Assembly (NCBI RefSeq): GCF_049860565.1
Contig: NZ_CP172056.1
Location: forward strand, 2,170,001 to 2,234,000
Length of the DNA: 64,000 bases
Origin: Desulfitobacterium_A nosdiversum
GTDB lineage: Bacteria; Bacillota; Desulfitobacteriia; Desulfitobacteriales; Desulfitobacteriaceae
Direction of reading: 5' to 3'
Part shown: positions 16,324 to 24,649 of the stretch, piece by piece
How positions within the stretch are numbered: position 1 is the stretch's first letter
Layout of the letters: each line of letters begins with the position of its first letter
Made by a program: the position numbers and the translations under genes
Notes under the pieces: model-generated
Seen by the model: only the letters and a program-made list of their open reading frames with translations
The model's database searches: none
Told to the model about the DNA's origin: nothing

Positions 16324-17577
16324 ATGATGGCCAAAAATATAATTGTCGTGGGGGCAGGGGCGGCGGGATTAATGGCTGCTGGACAGGCCTCTTTCGAAGG
16401 GGCAAAGGTCTTGCTCCTCGAAAAGAAGGAAAAACCCGGCCGTAAAATTGCTATTTCCGGTAAAGGCCGGTGCAATTTAACGAATAATGAAAACGTTTCG
16501 GATTTTATTCGCAACTATCCGGGAAACGGGCGTTTTTTGCACGGGATCCTGCGTGAATTTGATAATGTAAGGTTGCGGGAATTCTTTGCTCACTATGGTG
16601 TAGAAAGCAAGGTTGAACGAGGCGGAAGGGTCTTTCCCGTTTCTGATGATGCAGAAGCAGTTGTCCGCGCGCTCGTGCAATTTATAAAGGAAGCAAGCGT
16701 TGAAGTAAGAACGAACCAGACGGTACAGGAAATTCTCGTTAAGGAAGGAAATATTGAGGGAGTTGCTCTCAGTAATGGAGCTCACCTTCAAGCGGGTGCA
16801 GTGATCGTCTGCACCGGAGGCGCTTCTTACCCTGGAACGGGTTCAACTGGCGACGGTTACCGTTTTGCTGAGAAAATAGGGCATCATCTTATTCCGCCAA
16901 GAGCATCGTTAGTTCCGCTGAGGACGGTAGAAGCCTGGGTTAAAGAAGCACAGGGATTATCCCTGCGCAATGTTGAGGCTTCTTTATGGTATGGAGGCAA
17001 AAAACAGAGATCCGAGTTCGGCGAAATGCTATTTACTCATTTTGGAGTCTCAGGACCAATTATACTCACGTTAAGCCGTTGGGCAGGCGAAGCCTTAATT
17101 AAGGGTGAAAAGGTTGAGCTTCGTATTAATCTTAAACCGGCTCTGTCTTTCGAACAGCTTGATCAACGGCTGCAAAGGGATTTCCAAAAATTCAGCAACA
17201 AGCAATTTAAGAATGCCTTAGATGAACTTTTACCCCAAAGTTTAATTCCAGTGATCATCAAGCTATCGCAGATTCCGTCTGAGCGTGTGGTTCATCAGAT
17301 CACCCGTGAAGAAAGGAAACGCTTGGTGCAGCTTTTGCAAGGTTTAAAACTAACAGTTGTTGAAACGCTTCCTATTGCCGCGGCAATTGTGACAGCCGGA
17401 GGAGTGGACACTAAAGAAATTGATCCGAAAACTCTATCATCGAAGCTCATTCATGGACTCTATTGGGCCGGGGAAGTTGTTGATGTGGATGGAGTAACTG
17501 GCGGCTATAATTTGCAAGCCGCTTTTGCTATGGGTTATCGCGCCGGACGTGCAGCCGCAGGGTTTGTTCAAAGTTAG
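16324..17577 (+). CDS. BaiN/HI0933-family FAD-dependent oxidoreductase
   Basis: Flavoprotein of the BaiN/HI0933 family, 417 aa. The N-terminal FAD-binding motif is VVGAGAAGLMAAGQASFEG, followed by KPGRKIAISGKGRCNLTNN, the family signature. Further on are CTGGASYPGTGSTGDGY and, at the C-terminus, LYWAGEVVDVDGVTGGYNLQ, which closes the FAD site. I start it at ATG 16324 (AAGGAAGG eight bases upstream) and not at an upstream in-frame ATG at 16267 that lacks a ribosome site. The physiological substrate is unknown for most members. It is followed by an anchored unknown protein. Confidence 0.9.
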   Translation: MMAKNIIVVGAGAAGLMAAGQASFEGAKVLLLEKKEKPGRKIAISGKGRCNLTNNENVSDFIRNYPGNGRFLHGILREFDNVRLREFFAHYGVESKVERGGRVFPVSDDAEAVVRALVQFIKEASVEVRTNQTVQEILVKEGNIEGVALSNGAHLQAGAVIVCTGGASYPGTGSTGDGYRFAEKIGHHLIPPRASLVPLRTVEAWVKEAQGLSLRNVEASLWYGGKKQRSEFGEMLFTHFGVSGPIILTLSRWAGEALIKGEKVELRINLKPALSFEQLDQRLQRDFQKFSNKQFKNALDELLPQSLIPVIIKLSQIPSERVVHQITREERKRLVQLLQGLKLTVVETLPIAAAIVTAGGVDTKEIDPKTLSSKLIHGLYWAGEVVDVDGVTGGYNLQAAFAMGYRAGRAAAGFVQS

Positions 17578-17626
17578 ACGTCTGATTTAACGGATAAGCG
17601 CATAAACTGTTTTGAGGTGATAGGGT

Positions 17627-18172
17627 ATGCGCTTATGGCGAAACAGATCATTTGGAAGAGCTTTTCGGAGACCAGATATTCGCAGATCTCATCTCCAAAG
17701 ACCGGCTCAGGTTAAAAGAACGTTGGAGAACAGCTTCATTCGTTTTGTTGTCTTAATGGCTGTTCTTTTAGCTGTTGCCCAAATCGGGCTGGGATTAGCG
17801 GGAGATCCCGTGGATTCTTATCTTGCATTGGCCCGGAAAGTGGAAGCCCCTCCGCTTGATATTCAACCGACTTCCGGCCTGATTACACCTGAAACGAATG
17901 ATGGAAAAGCACTGCAGACATGGAAAATAGCCCTGAAGGCGATACCCGCAGCGCCGGTTCGCGTGCTTCAAAACGGCAAACTTCTCGGGACCTTAAGCAA
18001 AGGACAATTGGAAATCAGTGTTCAAGCCGGAACGCTGCAGCTCGATGGCACAGCTTGCCCGCAAATAGTTCGCATTCAAGTTATCGGACGGGATAATAAA
18101 CTTCAGGAGCCGCGATTAAATCAAACGTTAAGTCTTGAAAAGAATATACAAACTCTGCGTGTTACTCCTTGA
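17627..18172 (+). CDS. Membrane-anchored hypothetical protein
   Basis: 181-residue protein with a strongly basic N-terminus (about ten Arg/Lys in the first 32 residues), one membrane segment (about 39-58, FVVLMAVLLAVAQIGLGLAG) and a beta-rich extracytoplasmic part. The region 110-145 (APVRVLQNGKLLGTLSKGQ) looks like a small carbohydrate- or PEGA-like sandwich. ATG 17627 follows GAGGTGATAGGG. The gene lies between the flavoprotein and the promoter of the aro operon, whose -35 box begins in its last codon. I do not recognise a family. Confidence 0.65.
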   Translation: MRLWRNRSFGRAFRRPDIRRSHLQRPAQVKRTLENSFIRFVVLMAVLLAVAQIGLGLAGDPVDSYLALARKVEAPPLDIQPTSGLITPETNDGKALQTWKIALKAIPAAPVRVLQNGKLLGTLSKGQLEISVQAGTLQLDGTACPQIVRIQVIGRDNKLQEPRLNQTLSLEKNIQTLRVTP

Positions 18173-18231
18173 AAAATAAACCATAAACCGCTATAATTCT
18201 ATCAACATAATCATTGGATTATGTTGTGTAG
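18169..18231 (+). promoter_or_regulatory. aro operon promoter and first leader hairpin
   Basis: Promoter TTGAAA (18169-18174), 17 bp, TATAAT (18192-18197), with a start expected near 18204. The transcript would begin with a hairpin, ACATAATC (18205-18212) pairing with GATTATGT (18217-18224), then a UAG triplet at 18229. The leader before the first aro-operon gene is about 160 nt. Confidence 0.75.
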
Positions 18232-18292
18232 TACGGGTCAAGAAACAGGGTTAACCGGAGGTTAAAATTTAATAAAGGAGGATGGTGGTACG

Positions 18293-18364
18293 GTGGATAT
18301 GAATTGGAAAGACGCCGCTTCACGGGGTCTTTTTGTAGTTTTTTTAAATGAAAGGTGGAAATAA
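18293..18364 (+). CDS. Putative 23-aa leader peptide before HutP-like gene
   Basis: GTG 18293 is preceded by AAAGGAGGA (18274-18282), the strongest ribosome site in the area, and opens a 23-codon frame that ends two bases before the TTG start of the HutP-like gene. The peptide holds two Trp and two Phe (NWK, LFVVF, ERWK), which is notable ahead of an aromatic amino acid operon. An intrinsic terminator hairpin lies inside the frame, the layout expected of a transcription attenuator. Expression is unproven. Confidence 0.5.
   Translation: MDMNWKDAASRGLFVVFLNERWK
18309..18335 (+). terminator. Attenuator-like terminator in aro leader
   Basis: AGACGCC (18310-18316) pairs with GGGGTCT (18324-18330), one G-G mismatch, followed by a T tract. 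It lies upstream of the first gene of the operon and within the leader peptide frame, so it must be conditional. A second UAG triplet follows at 18336-18338. HutP proteins are known to bind UAG/XAG triplets in RNA and prevent termination. Confidence 0.55.
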
Positions 18365-18366
18365 CC

Positions 18367-18789
18367 TTGATTGCAGAAAGTAAAAAGGTGGCTCAGGCTG
18401 CACTGCGCATGGCAATGACGGAGAGCCGTGAAGAAGAAGCCCATTTAAAAGAGACCTATATTAAACATGGAATTAAAACAGTTGCCGTTGATTATGGCGG
18501 CGAATATATTAGTGCTGTTCGGAAGATCGTAGAGCGGGCTGTTGTTGCAGCAAAACGTGAAGGCGTGATTTTAGAGACGCATGTGGATGAAGGGGCAGTG
18601 GCTGGAGCAACTCGGGAAGCCTTAAGTCAAATTATGCCGAAGGCCATGGGCTTGAATATCGGTGGGAAAATTGGAATTGCCCGCCGGGATGAACATTTGA
18701 GTGTCGCTGTATTCTTTGGTGTCGGGCTTTTACATTTGGATGAGGTTGCAGTGGGACTGGGGCATCGCGCCGCCCCAAAAGATAATTAG
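18367..18789 (+). CDS. HutP-family RNA-binding regulator
   Basis: HutP-family protein, 140 aa. HutP in Bacillus is a histidine- and Mg-dependent RNA-binding antiterminator of the hut operon. The pattern here matches the family in AVRKIVERAVVAAKREGVI, THVDEGAVAGATREAL and a C-terminal glycine-rich IGIARRDEHLSVAVFFGVGL ending with LGHRA. I start it at TTG 18367, since AAAGGTGG (18351-18358) lies eight bases upstream and a GTG at 18355 falls within that site. It is the first gene of an aromatic amino acid operon, not a histidine operon, and the leader before it holds a terminator and UAG triplets. It may regulate its own operon. Confidence 0.7.
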   Translation: MIAESKKVAQAALRMAMTESREEEAHLKETYIKHGIKTVAVDYGGEYISAVRKIVERAVVAAKREGVILETHVDEGAVAGATREALSQIMPKAMGLNIGGKIGIARRDEHLSVAVFFGVGLLHLDEVAVGLGHRAAPKDN

Positions 18790-18799
18790 GGGTGATAAT

Positions 18800-19159
18800 A
18801 TGGTTAGAGGAATCCGCGGCGCAATTACGGTAGATGAAAATACGGTGGAGCAAATCGAAAAGGCAACACAGGAAATGTTGGAACTTATCATTAAGGAAAA
18901 TGCCCTTGCTTTAGAAGATATCAGCAGCGCACTTTTTACGGTGACCCCTGATTTGAATGCAGCTTTTCCTGCAGCAGGGGCACGGGCGATCGGCTGGAGC
19001 ACAGTACCCTTGATGTGCTGTACGGAAATTCCTGTGCAAGGAGCGCTGCCGTACTGTATTCGAGTATTATTGCAGGTTAATACGGATAAGACACAGCAAG
19101 AGATTCACCACGTTTATTTGCGGGATGCGGTTCAATTACGGCAGGATCTAAGCTGTTAG
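18800..19159 (+). CDS. aroH: Chorismate mutase, AroH class
   Basis: Monofunctional AroH-type chorismate mutase (119 aa), which converts chorismate to prephenate. It follows the Bacillus AroH pattern closely: MVRGIRGAITVDENT at the start, FTVTPDLNAAFPA, GWSTVPLMCCTEIPV, CIRVLLQVNT and HVYLRDAVQLR. Active-site Arg near residue 6, Glu near 76 and the CIRV Arg are conserved. ATG 18800 follows TAGGGGTGATA. The frame is open further upstream into the HutP-like gene, but that start would add unrelated residues. It is second in the aro operon. Confidence 0.92.
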   Translation: MVRGIRGAITVDENTVEQIEKATQEMLELIIKENALALEDISSALFTVTPDLNAAFPAAGARAIGWSTVPLMCCTEIPVQGALPYCIRVLLQVNTDKTQQEIHHVYLRDAVQLRQDLSC

Positions 19160-19232
19160 GCTTAGATAAAAAGCATACTTAATACTAAATTGCTTAAAAA
19201 ATGTAGGATGGTAGTTAGGGAGGAGTAAGAAT

Positions 19233-20264
19233 ATGATTATCGTTTTAAAGCATGGTGCGAGTGAGGCGGAAATTCAGGAAATTAATGACCGGCTTATTCA
19301 GGAAGGATTTAAGATTCATCTTTCCGAAGGGGTTGAAAAGACAATCATTGGCGCAGTGGGTGACCGCAGCCGTTTGGAAGGTTTGGATTTAGAAGCATTG
19401 CCTTGGGTAGAGAAAGTCGTTCCTATTTTAGCCCCGTATAAATTAGTAAGCCGGGAATTTCACCCCTCGGATACAGTTATTAAAATTGGCGAGCGTGAAA
19501 TTGGAGGATCACAGATTCACGTCATGGCAGGACCGTGCAGCGTGGAAAGTCGTACTCAGATCATGGAAACAGCGCATGCAGTCAAGGAAGCGGGAGCGAC
19601 CTTTTTACGAGGCGGTGCGTTTAAACCAAGAACTTCTCCCTACGCTTTTCAAGGATTAGAGGAGGAAGGGCTTAAACTTTTGGCAGAAGCCAGGGAAGAA
19701 ACCGGACTGCCTGTGATTACTGAAGTTGTTGATCTCAGGGATGTTGAATTAGTGGCTTCTTATGCAGATATTCTCCAAATTGGAGCTCGGAATATGCAGA
19801 ACTTCAATCTTTTAAAGGAAGTGGCCAAGACGGATCGTCCCATTATGCTGAAACGGGGCCCTTCAGCGACCTTAGAAGAATGGATGCTTGCTGCTGAATA
19901 TATTTTAGACGGCGGCAATCCCAACGTCATGTTCTGCGAACGAGGGATTCGTACATTTGAGAATTATACGAGAAACACTCTGGATCTTAGCATGGTTCCG
20001 GCGCTTCATACACTCTCGCATCTTCCTGTCATTGTTGACCCGAGTCATGGTACCGGCCGTTGGCAGCTTGTCGCTCCTATGGCTCAAGCGGCGATTGCGG
20101 CCGGAGCAGATGGACTGATCGTTGAAGTTCATCCTCATCCGGAAAAAGCACTTTCAGATGGAAAACAATCATTAACACCTCCAAATTTCCAAACGATGAT
20201 GTCAGATCTTGAGAGAATTGCAAAGGTGTTTGATCGATCCATTCTTAAGGGAGGGGCTCAGTGA
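19233..20264 (+). CDS. aroF: 3-deoxy-7-phosphoheptulonate synthase (DAHP synthase)
   Basis: Type I-beta DAHP synthase (343 aa), which joins phosphoenolpyruvate and erythrose 4-phosphate in the first step of the shikimate pathway. The first ~70 residues form an ACT/ferredoxin-like regulatory domain (MIIVLKHGASEAEIQEI), as in Thermotoga DAHP synthase, where it gives feedback inhibition. The TIM barrel follows with MAGPCSVES, RGGAFKPRTSPYAFQG, LQIGARNMQNFNLL, KRGPSATLEEW and DPSHGTGR. GGGAGGAG precedes the ATG. It overlaps the next gene by one base. Confidence 0.93.
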   Translation: MIIVLKHGASEAEIQEINDRLIQEGFKIHLSEGVEKTIIGAVGDRSRLEGLDLEALPWVEKVVPILAPYKLVSREFHPSDTVIKIGEREIGGSQIHVMAGPCSVESRTQIMETAHAVKEAGATFLRGGAFKPRTSPYAFQGLEEEGLKLLAEAREETGLPVITEVVDLRDVELVASYADILQIGARNMQNFNLLKEVAKTDRPIMLKRGPSATLEEWMLAAEYILDGGNPNVMFCERGIRTFENYTRNTLDLSMVPALHTLSHLPVIVDPSHGTGRWQLVAPMAQAAIAAGADGLIVEVHPHPEKALSDGKQSLTPPNFQTMMSDLERIAKVFDRSILKGGAQ

Positions 20265-21145
20265 TGGAGGAGGTATTTCTCAGTTCAGGTTGGCTGGGAG
20301 AGAGAAAACCTCATGCTTGGGTCATCGGACTCGGTTTAATTGGGGGTTCTTGGGCGGCGACGTTATCCCGTCTGGGTTGGAAGGTGAGTGCATTGGATTC
20401 GCAGCCCGAATCCTTGCGTTGGGCAGAAGCCCAGAATTGGATTGAAGGAGGAAGAACAGACTGGCCGGAGAGGATTGAGGCTGATCTGGTGATTTTAGCT
20501 CTCCCGATCCAGCTGATCAGCGAAGGTTTAACTCGTGTTCTTGAACGGGTCAGCGAGGGCGCGATTATTACCGATGTCGGGAGTATCAAAACCGAAGTAT
20601 GTTTAAGCGATGTTGAAAGACATCATGTTTACTTTATCGGCGGACATCCTATGGCAGGGTCGGAAAAGTCCGGAGTACAGTCGGCTCACGCAGAACTGTT
20701 TCGGAATTATCCTTATGTACTTGTCCCCCGCGAGAACAGTCCGCAGCCTGTTGTTAAAAAACTTGAGTCTCTTCTTCATCAAATCGGGGCGAAGGTTGTT
20801 CAACGTACACCTGAGGAGCATGACCGGCAAGTGGCTTTAGTAAGTCATCTCCCGCATATGTTTGCAGTGGCTTTAACTTTGTCTATCCTCGAAGAATCAC
20901 CTTTTGAAACTTCGGCAATCGAGCTTGCAGGACGAAGTTTTCGGGAAATTACCCGAATTGCTGACAGTTCCCCGGAAATGTGGCAAGAGATATTGATTCG
21001 GAATGCTCCTGCGGTTTTATCCTCTTTAAACGTTTGGCAGGATAAAATGAATGATCTTAAAATTTGGCTGGAACAAAAAAATGGAGAAGCGATTGCAGAC
21101 GCGTTTCGTAAAGCGCATTCGGTGCGACAGGGCTTAGGAGGTTAA
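20264..21145 (+). CDS. tyrA: Prephenate dehydrogenase
   Basis: NAD(P)-dependent prephenate dehydrogenase (293 aa) that makes 4-hydroxyphenylpyruvate for tyrosine. The Rossmann motif VIGLGLIGGSWAATLSRLGW lies near residue 20; ITDVGSIK, HPMAGSEKSGV and LVSHLPHMFA with the catalytic His follow. There is no C-terminal ACT domain, so feedback control probably lies in the DAHP synthase. ATG 20264 overlaps the aroF stop by one base (GTG 20261 is an alternative); AGGGAGGGG is the ribosome site. Third enzyme of the aro operon. Confidence 0.9.
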   Translation: MEEVFLSSGWLGERKPHAWVIGLGLIGGSWAATLSRLGWKVSALDSQPESLRWAEAQNWIEGGRTDWPERIEADLVILALPIQLISEGLTRVLERVSEGAIITDVGSIKTEVCLSDVERHHVYFIGGHPMAGSEKSGVQSAHAELFRNYPYVLVPRENSPQPVVKKLESLLHQIGAKVVQRTPEEHDRQVALVSHLPHMFAVALTLSILEESPFETSAIELAGRSFREITRIADSSPEMWQEILIRNAPAVLSSLNVWQDKMNDLKIWLEQKNGEAIADAFRKAHSVRQGLGG

Positions 21146-21151
21146 TCATTG

Positions 21152-22453
21152 ATGACCGCAACAGAAGGAATTTTTATTGATCCCCAAAATAAAGTTCGCG
21201 GTGAGATTACAGTTCCCGGGGATAAATCAATTTCTCATCGGGCTGCTCTTTTTGGCGGAATGGCTCAGGGGGATACACATATTACGAATTTTCTCCCGGG
21301 GCAGGATTGTTTAAGTACTCTTGCTTGTCTTCAAAAGCTAGGGGTAACATGGGAACGACATGAAACTGAGGTTTGGCTTCAGGGGCAAGGAGTCGATAAC
21401 TGGGTTGAGCCGCAAGATGTTCTCGATGTGGGAAATTCAGGAACAACTTTCCGGCTTCTCTCTGGAGTTCTAGCTGGCAGTCCTTTTGCTTCGACCTTAA
21501 CGGGAGATGAATCCATTCGAAAACGGCCTATGAAGAGGGTTACAGGGCCGCTCATGCAAATGGGAGCCCGTGTCTTGGGGCGTCAGGACGGAAATTTTGC
21601 GCCCTTAACGATTCGGGGCGGGAATTTAGCAGGGCGTTCCTTCACAACTTCGGTTGCTTCAGCTCAAGTGAAGTCAGCAATCCTTCTAGCCGGTCTTCGT
21701 GCAAATGGAGAGACGATAGTGCGCGAACCTGCTCTTTCCCGAGATCATACAGAGCGGATGCTTCGCGGTTTTGGAGTTGAGGTTTGGAGTGAAGGAACCC
21801 AAGCCAAAGTCATTGGGGGGGCACAATTAAAGGCTCGGGATGTATCTGTTCCCGGTGATATCTCATCGGCCGCATTTTTCCTTGTTCTTGGAAGCCTAGC
21901 TAAAGAAGGAGAATTGCTGATCCGGGAAGTCGGGGTAAATCCAACGCGGACAGGAATTCTGGAGGTTCTGCAAAAAATGGGAGCCGATATTCAATTGGAG
22001 AATATCAGTGAGATTTGCGGAGAACCGAGGGCCGATTTGCGTGTGAAGCCCTCTGACCTTCAGGGAATAGAAATCGGCGGGGACATCATTCCCCGGTTGA
22101 TTGACGAGGTTCCTGTTATTGCCGTTGCAGCTTGTCTGGCAAAAGGTGAAACGGTCATCCGTGACGCTTCCGAGCTCCGGGTTAAGGAGTCGGATCGCAT
22201 TAAAACGGTCGTTGAAGGATTAAAAGCGCTGGGAGCAGATATTGAAGAACTCCCTGATGGCATGAGGATTATGGGCAAGCCCAAACTTTTAGGGGGAAGA
22301 GCTCAAAGTCATAATGATCATCGTTTAGCAATGGCATGGGCTATCGCCGGACTCCTTTCTGAAAATGGAGTAAGCCTTGAGGGAATTGAGGCTGCACTCG
22401 TTTCTTTTCCGGGATTTTTCCCGCTCATCGAGCAAGTGACACGTGTTCTATAA
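21152..22453 (+). CDS. aroA: 5-enolpyruvylshikimate-3-phosphate synthase
   Basis: EPSP synthase (433 aa), the sixth shikimate-pathway step. Motifs: PGDKSISHRAALFGGMAQGD, NSGTTFRLLSG, GDESIRKRPMKR, SAQVKSAILLAGL, VPGDISSAAFFL, ELRVKESDRI and SHNDHRLAMAWAIAG. It resembles class II enzymes of Firmicutes. ATG 21152 follows TAGGAGGT; TTG 21149 would add one residue. It is the last enzyme of the operon and is followed by a terminator. With aroH, aroF and tyrA it gives a compact route toward tyrosine. Confidence 0.93.
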   Translation: MTATEGIFIDPQNKVRGEITVPGDKSISHRAALFGGMAQGDTHITNFLPGQDCLSTLACLQKLGVTWERHETEVWLQGQGVDNWVEPQDVLDVGNSGTTFRLLSGVLAGSPFASTLTGDESIRKRPMKRVTGPLMQMGARVLGRQDGNFAPLTIRGGNLAGRSFTTSVASAQVKSAILLAGLRANGETIVREPALSRDHTERMLRGFGVEVWSEGTQAKVIGGAQLKARDVSVPGDISSAAFFLVLGSLAKEGELLIREVGVNPTRTGILEVLQKMGADIQLENISEICGEPRADLRVKPSDLQGIEIGGDIIPRLIDEVPVIAVAACLAKGETVIRDASELRVKESDRIKTVVEGLKALGADIEELPDGMRIMGKPKLLGGRAQSHNDHRLAMAWAIAGLLSENGVSLEGIEAALVSFPGFFPLIEQVTRVL

Positions 22454-22455
22454 AA

Positions 22456-22590
22456 GTGGTGAAGTCTGCTCTTGTTTGTCCTCATTGCGGGGCAAAACTC
22501 AAATTGAGTTTAATCGAAAATCTTGATTCTTTTCTAAACAAAAAGAAGTTTACGACGAATTGCGTAAGCTTCTTTTTGCTTAAAGGCTAA
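22456..22590 (+). CDS. Doubtful short frame with one zinc-knuckle motif
   Basis: Two bases after the aroA stop, tandem GTG codons open a 44-residue frame whose start reads VKSALVCPHCGAKLKLSL, like the first half of a zinc ribbon. The second half runs through the operon terminator hairpin and looks non-coding. It could be a remnant of a small zinc-ribbon gene. No clear ribosome site apart from AAAAGTGG. Confidence 0.2.
   Translation: MVKSALVCPHCGAKLKLSLIENLDSFLNKKKFTTNCVSFFLLKG
22540..22579 (+). terminator. aro operon terminator
   Basis: AAAAAGAAG pairs with CTTCTTTTT, with a second internal pairing TACG/CGTA, ending in TTTTTGCTT. Only candidate end for the hutP-like/aroH/aroF/tyrA/aroA unit. 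Confidence 0.75.
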
Positions 22591-22615
22591 TCTTGGAATC
22601 TCAGTAATCGCTTAT

Positions 22616-22885
22616 CTAGTCATTAGCGACTGGATAACGAACAGCGGCATCGAAAAGAAGATGATCCTCATCTTTTTCCATTCGAACCATTCCAATGATT
22701 CCTGGATCGCCCAGATCTTTTAAATAATCATTTATGAAGTATTGATAGGCCCGTTCATCCCACGGATTGGCAAAGGCTTGAACGGTACTCAGGTATAAGT
22801 CAATCGGTATCTTTAAATGACGATGAAAGATTTGAAGCGTCATAGCCGAGGATGCTTCTTCCTGAATAGAATCGTGATTATTCAT
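22616..22885 (-). CDS. Hypothetical protein, 89 aa
   Basis: Soluble acidic protein with helical segments and aromatic-rich spacing (HRHLKIPIDLYLSTVQAFAN, WDERAYQYFINDYLKDLG). The ATG at 22885 has GAGGGGGATC just upstream on the minus strand. I do not recognise a family. It stands alone between the aro terminator and the divergent CPBP protease gene. Confidence 0.55.
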   Translation of the reverse strand: MNNHDSIQEEASSAMTLQIFHRHLKIPIDLYLSTVQAFANPWDERAYQYFINDYLKDLGDPGIIGMVRMEKDEDHLLFDAAVRYPVAND

Positions 22886-23061
22886 CGCGAGATCCCCCTC
22901 GAATTTAAATCTCTGTCAATTCTATGTTAGTATATACTCAGTTAAGGATTAGCACTCCTCAAATATAATCAAGAATGATTTAATTAAAAAAGAATAGATA
23001 TTAAAGAAATTTTAACTAAACCTTGTCAGAGGTATATTAGAGGAGAATAAAGGAGACCAAT

Positions 23062-23871
23062 ATGGAAGAAAAAGATCAAAACCATTCTAATCAAGATTAT
23101 TTAGATAGAGACAAAGAAAATCTTTTTCAGAACTCGGCTGAGGAACAGGAAAAGGCGAACAAAGATGAGGAAGAGGAAACTATAATTCAAATGAAGCGGC
23201 ACCTGGGATGGATTGATCTTATCATTGTTTTGGCAGGGATGATTATTCTTTTTCTAGGATTAGGACTGGTATTCGGTTGGATATCGAGACTCTGGCCTCA
23301 TGAAAAAATACTGCTTTATGCTAATGGATTTCTGACCCAGTTCATGTTTTTTATCATGCTTATTTTTTTGCGTTTTGTTCGTAAATGGAAATGGTCGGAT
23401 TTTGGATGGAGGAAAGTGGACCGGGAGCTGTTTATGGGGAGCGTTCTCAAGGTCTATGGCATAACTTGGCTTTTGAATCTAGTGTATGGTGCCTTTCTCC
23501 TCCAAAGGGGGTTTACACCCCCCGAAACCGATGTCTATTCTCAGCTTTTAGGACATGCAACACCTGTGACTTTTATCCTCAATTTACTGCTTACTGGCTT
23601 GCTTGCTCCGATTTTTGAGGAGACGCTCTTCCGAGGAGTGATCTTCGGGGGACTGCAATCATATTTTGGCAAAATAACCTCGGCTGTTTTGAGCGCGATT
23701 ATTTTTTCGGCATTGCATTTTCAAATGTATGGCTTTTTCCCCCGTTTCATTTTAGGACTCGCTTTGGCCTACTTGTATGAAAAACACCAATCGCTTTATC
23801 CTTCAATGACCATGCACTCCCTTAATAATGTCGTGGCCTTGATGCTGGTCACTGTATCCGGAGGATACTAA
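23062..23871 (+). CDS. CPBP-family intramembrane metalloprotease
   Basis: Membrane protein of the CPBP (CAAX protease and bacteriocin-processing, Abi) family, 269 aa. An acidic N-terminal tail of about 50 residues is cytoplasmic, then come about seven membrane segments. The catalytic motifs are present: EETLFRGVIFGGL (EExxxR), FSALHFQ (FxxxH) and a third motif SMTMHSLNNVVAL (HxxxN). The tail is rich in Glu, Asp, Lys and Gln, which is unusual. AGGAGACC lies before the ATG. Substrate unknown; members of this family act in protein maturation or self-immunity. Confidence 0.85.
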   Translation: MEEKDQNHSNQDYLDRDKENLFQNSAEEQEKANKDEEEETIIQMKRHLGWIDLIIVLAGMIILFLGLGLVFGWISRLWPHEKILLYANGFLTQFMFFIMLIFLRFVRKWKWSDFGWRKVDRELFMGSVLKVYGITWLLNLVYGAFLLQRGFTPPETDVYSQLLGHATPVTFILNLLLTGLLAPIFEETLFRGVIFGGLQSYFGKITSAVLSAIIFSALHFQMYGFFPRFILGLALAYLYEKHQSLYPSMTMHSLNNVVALMLVTVSGGY

Positions 23872-23973
23872 AAGTCAGGCTTAAATTATGGTGAGATTGT
23901 TTAGGTTTTAAATATTATGATATAATAAATATCCGAGGATTATCCGAAAAACGTTTTTATCGAGGGAGCAGAC

Positions 23974-24639
23974 GTGAAAAAAAATTTACAGATCGCTATC
24001 GACGGACCTGCAGGGGCTGGTAAAAGTACCATCGCGAAAGCAATAGCTAAGCGCTTGGGTATTTTTTATGTGGATACCGGGGCAATGTACCGTGCGATTG
24101 CGTTAAAAAGCCTGCGTTTAAATATTCCAGTGGATCACGAAGAAGAAGTAGGACACATGGTTCAGCAGACGGAAATAGAGTTGGATCATTCTGAGGAGCG
24201 ACGCGTTTTTTGCGATGGACAAGATGTCACTGAAGCGATCCGCAGTCCTGAAGTTTCCCGGAAGGTATCTACGATTGCAGCCTATCCTGTGGTTCGTCAG
24301 CGTTTAGTTCAGCTCCAGCGCCAGGAAGCTAAACGTGGTGCAGTCATTATGGATGGACGGGATATTGGAACCTTTGTGCTGCCTGAAGCCGATCTTAAAA
24401 TATTTTTAACCGCTTCGATCGAGGAAAGAGCCCATCGACGTTGGCGGGAACTTCTTAAGGCAGGCAAAGAAGTTCCTGTCAATGAAGTGAAACAGGATAT
24501 GGAAAAGCGGGACAGGCAGGATACAGAACGTGAGGCATCTCCGCTTCAGCCTGCACATGATGCACTCATTCTTGATACGACGGAATTGACGATTGAAGAA
24601 ATCGTCGATCGGATTATTGCTTTAACAGATCGTCTTTAA
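23974..24639 (+). CDS. cmk: Cytidylate kinase
   Basis: (d)CMP kinase, 221 aa, starting at GTG 23974. P-loop GPAGAGKST (10-18), the VDTGAMYRAIALK acceptor segment, GQDVTEAIRSPEVS, and MDGRDIGTFVLPEADLKIFL are all diagnostic. It phosphorylates CMP and dCMP in nucleotide recycling. It opens the conserved clostridial run cmk-plsC-ispH/rpsA, with plsC ten bases downstream. Confidence 0.95.
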   Translation: MKKNLQIAIDGPAGAGKSTIAKAIAKRLGIFYVDTGAMYRAIALKSLRLNIPVDHEEEVGHMVQQTEIELDHSEERRVFCDGQDVTEAIRSPEVSRKVSTIAAYPVVRQRLVQLQRQEAKRGAVIMDGRDIGTFVLPEADLKIFLTASIEERAHRRWRELLKAGKEVPVNEVKQDMEKRDRQDTEREASPLQPAHDALILDTTELTIEEIVDRIIALTDRL

Positions 24640-24649
24640 GGAGGGTCTT

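Noticed and set aside
18281..18296. GGTGGTACGGTGG resembles the T-box core
   Set aside because: The leader is too short for stem I with a specifier loop, and the downstream pairing does not form the T-box antiterminator; a peptide/HutP-type leader fits better.
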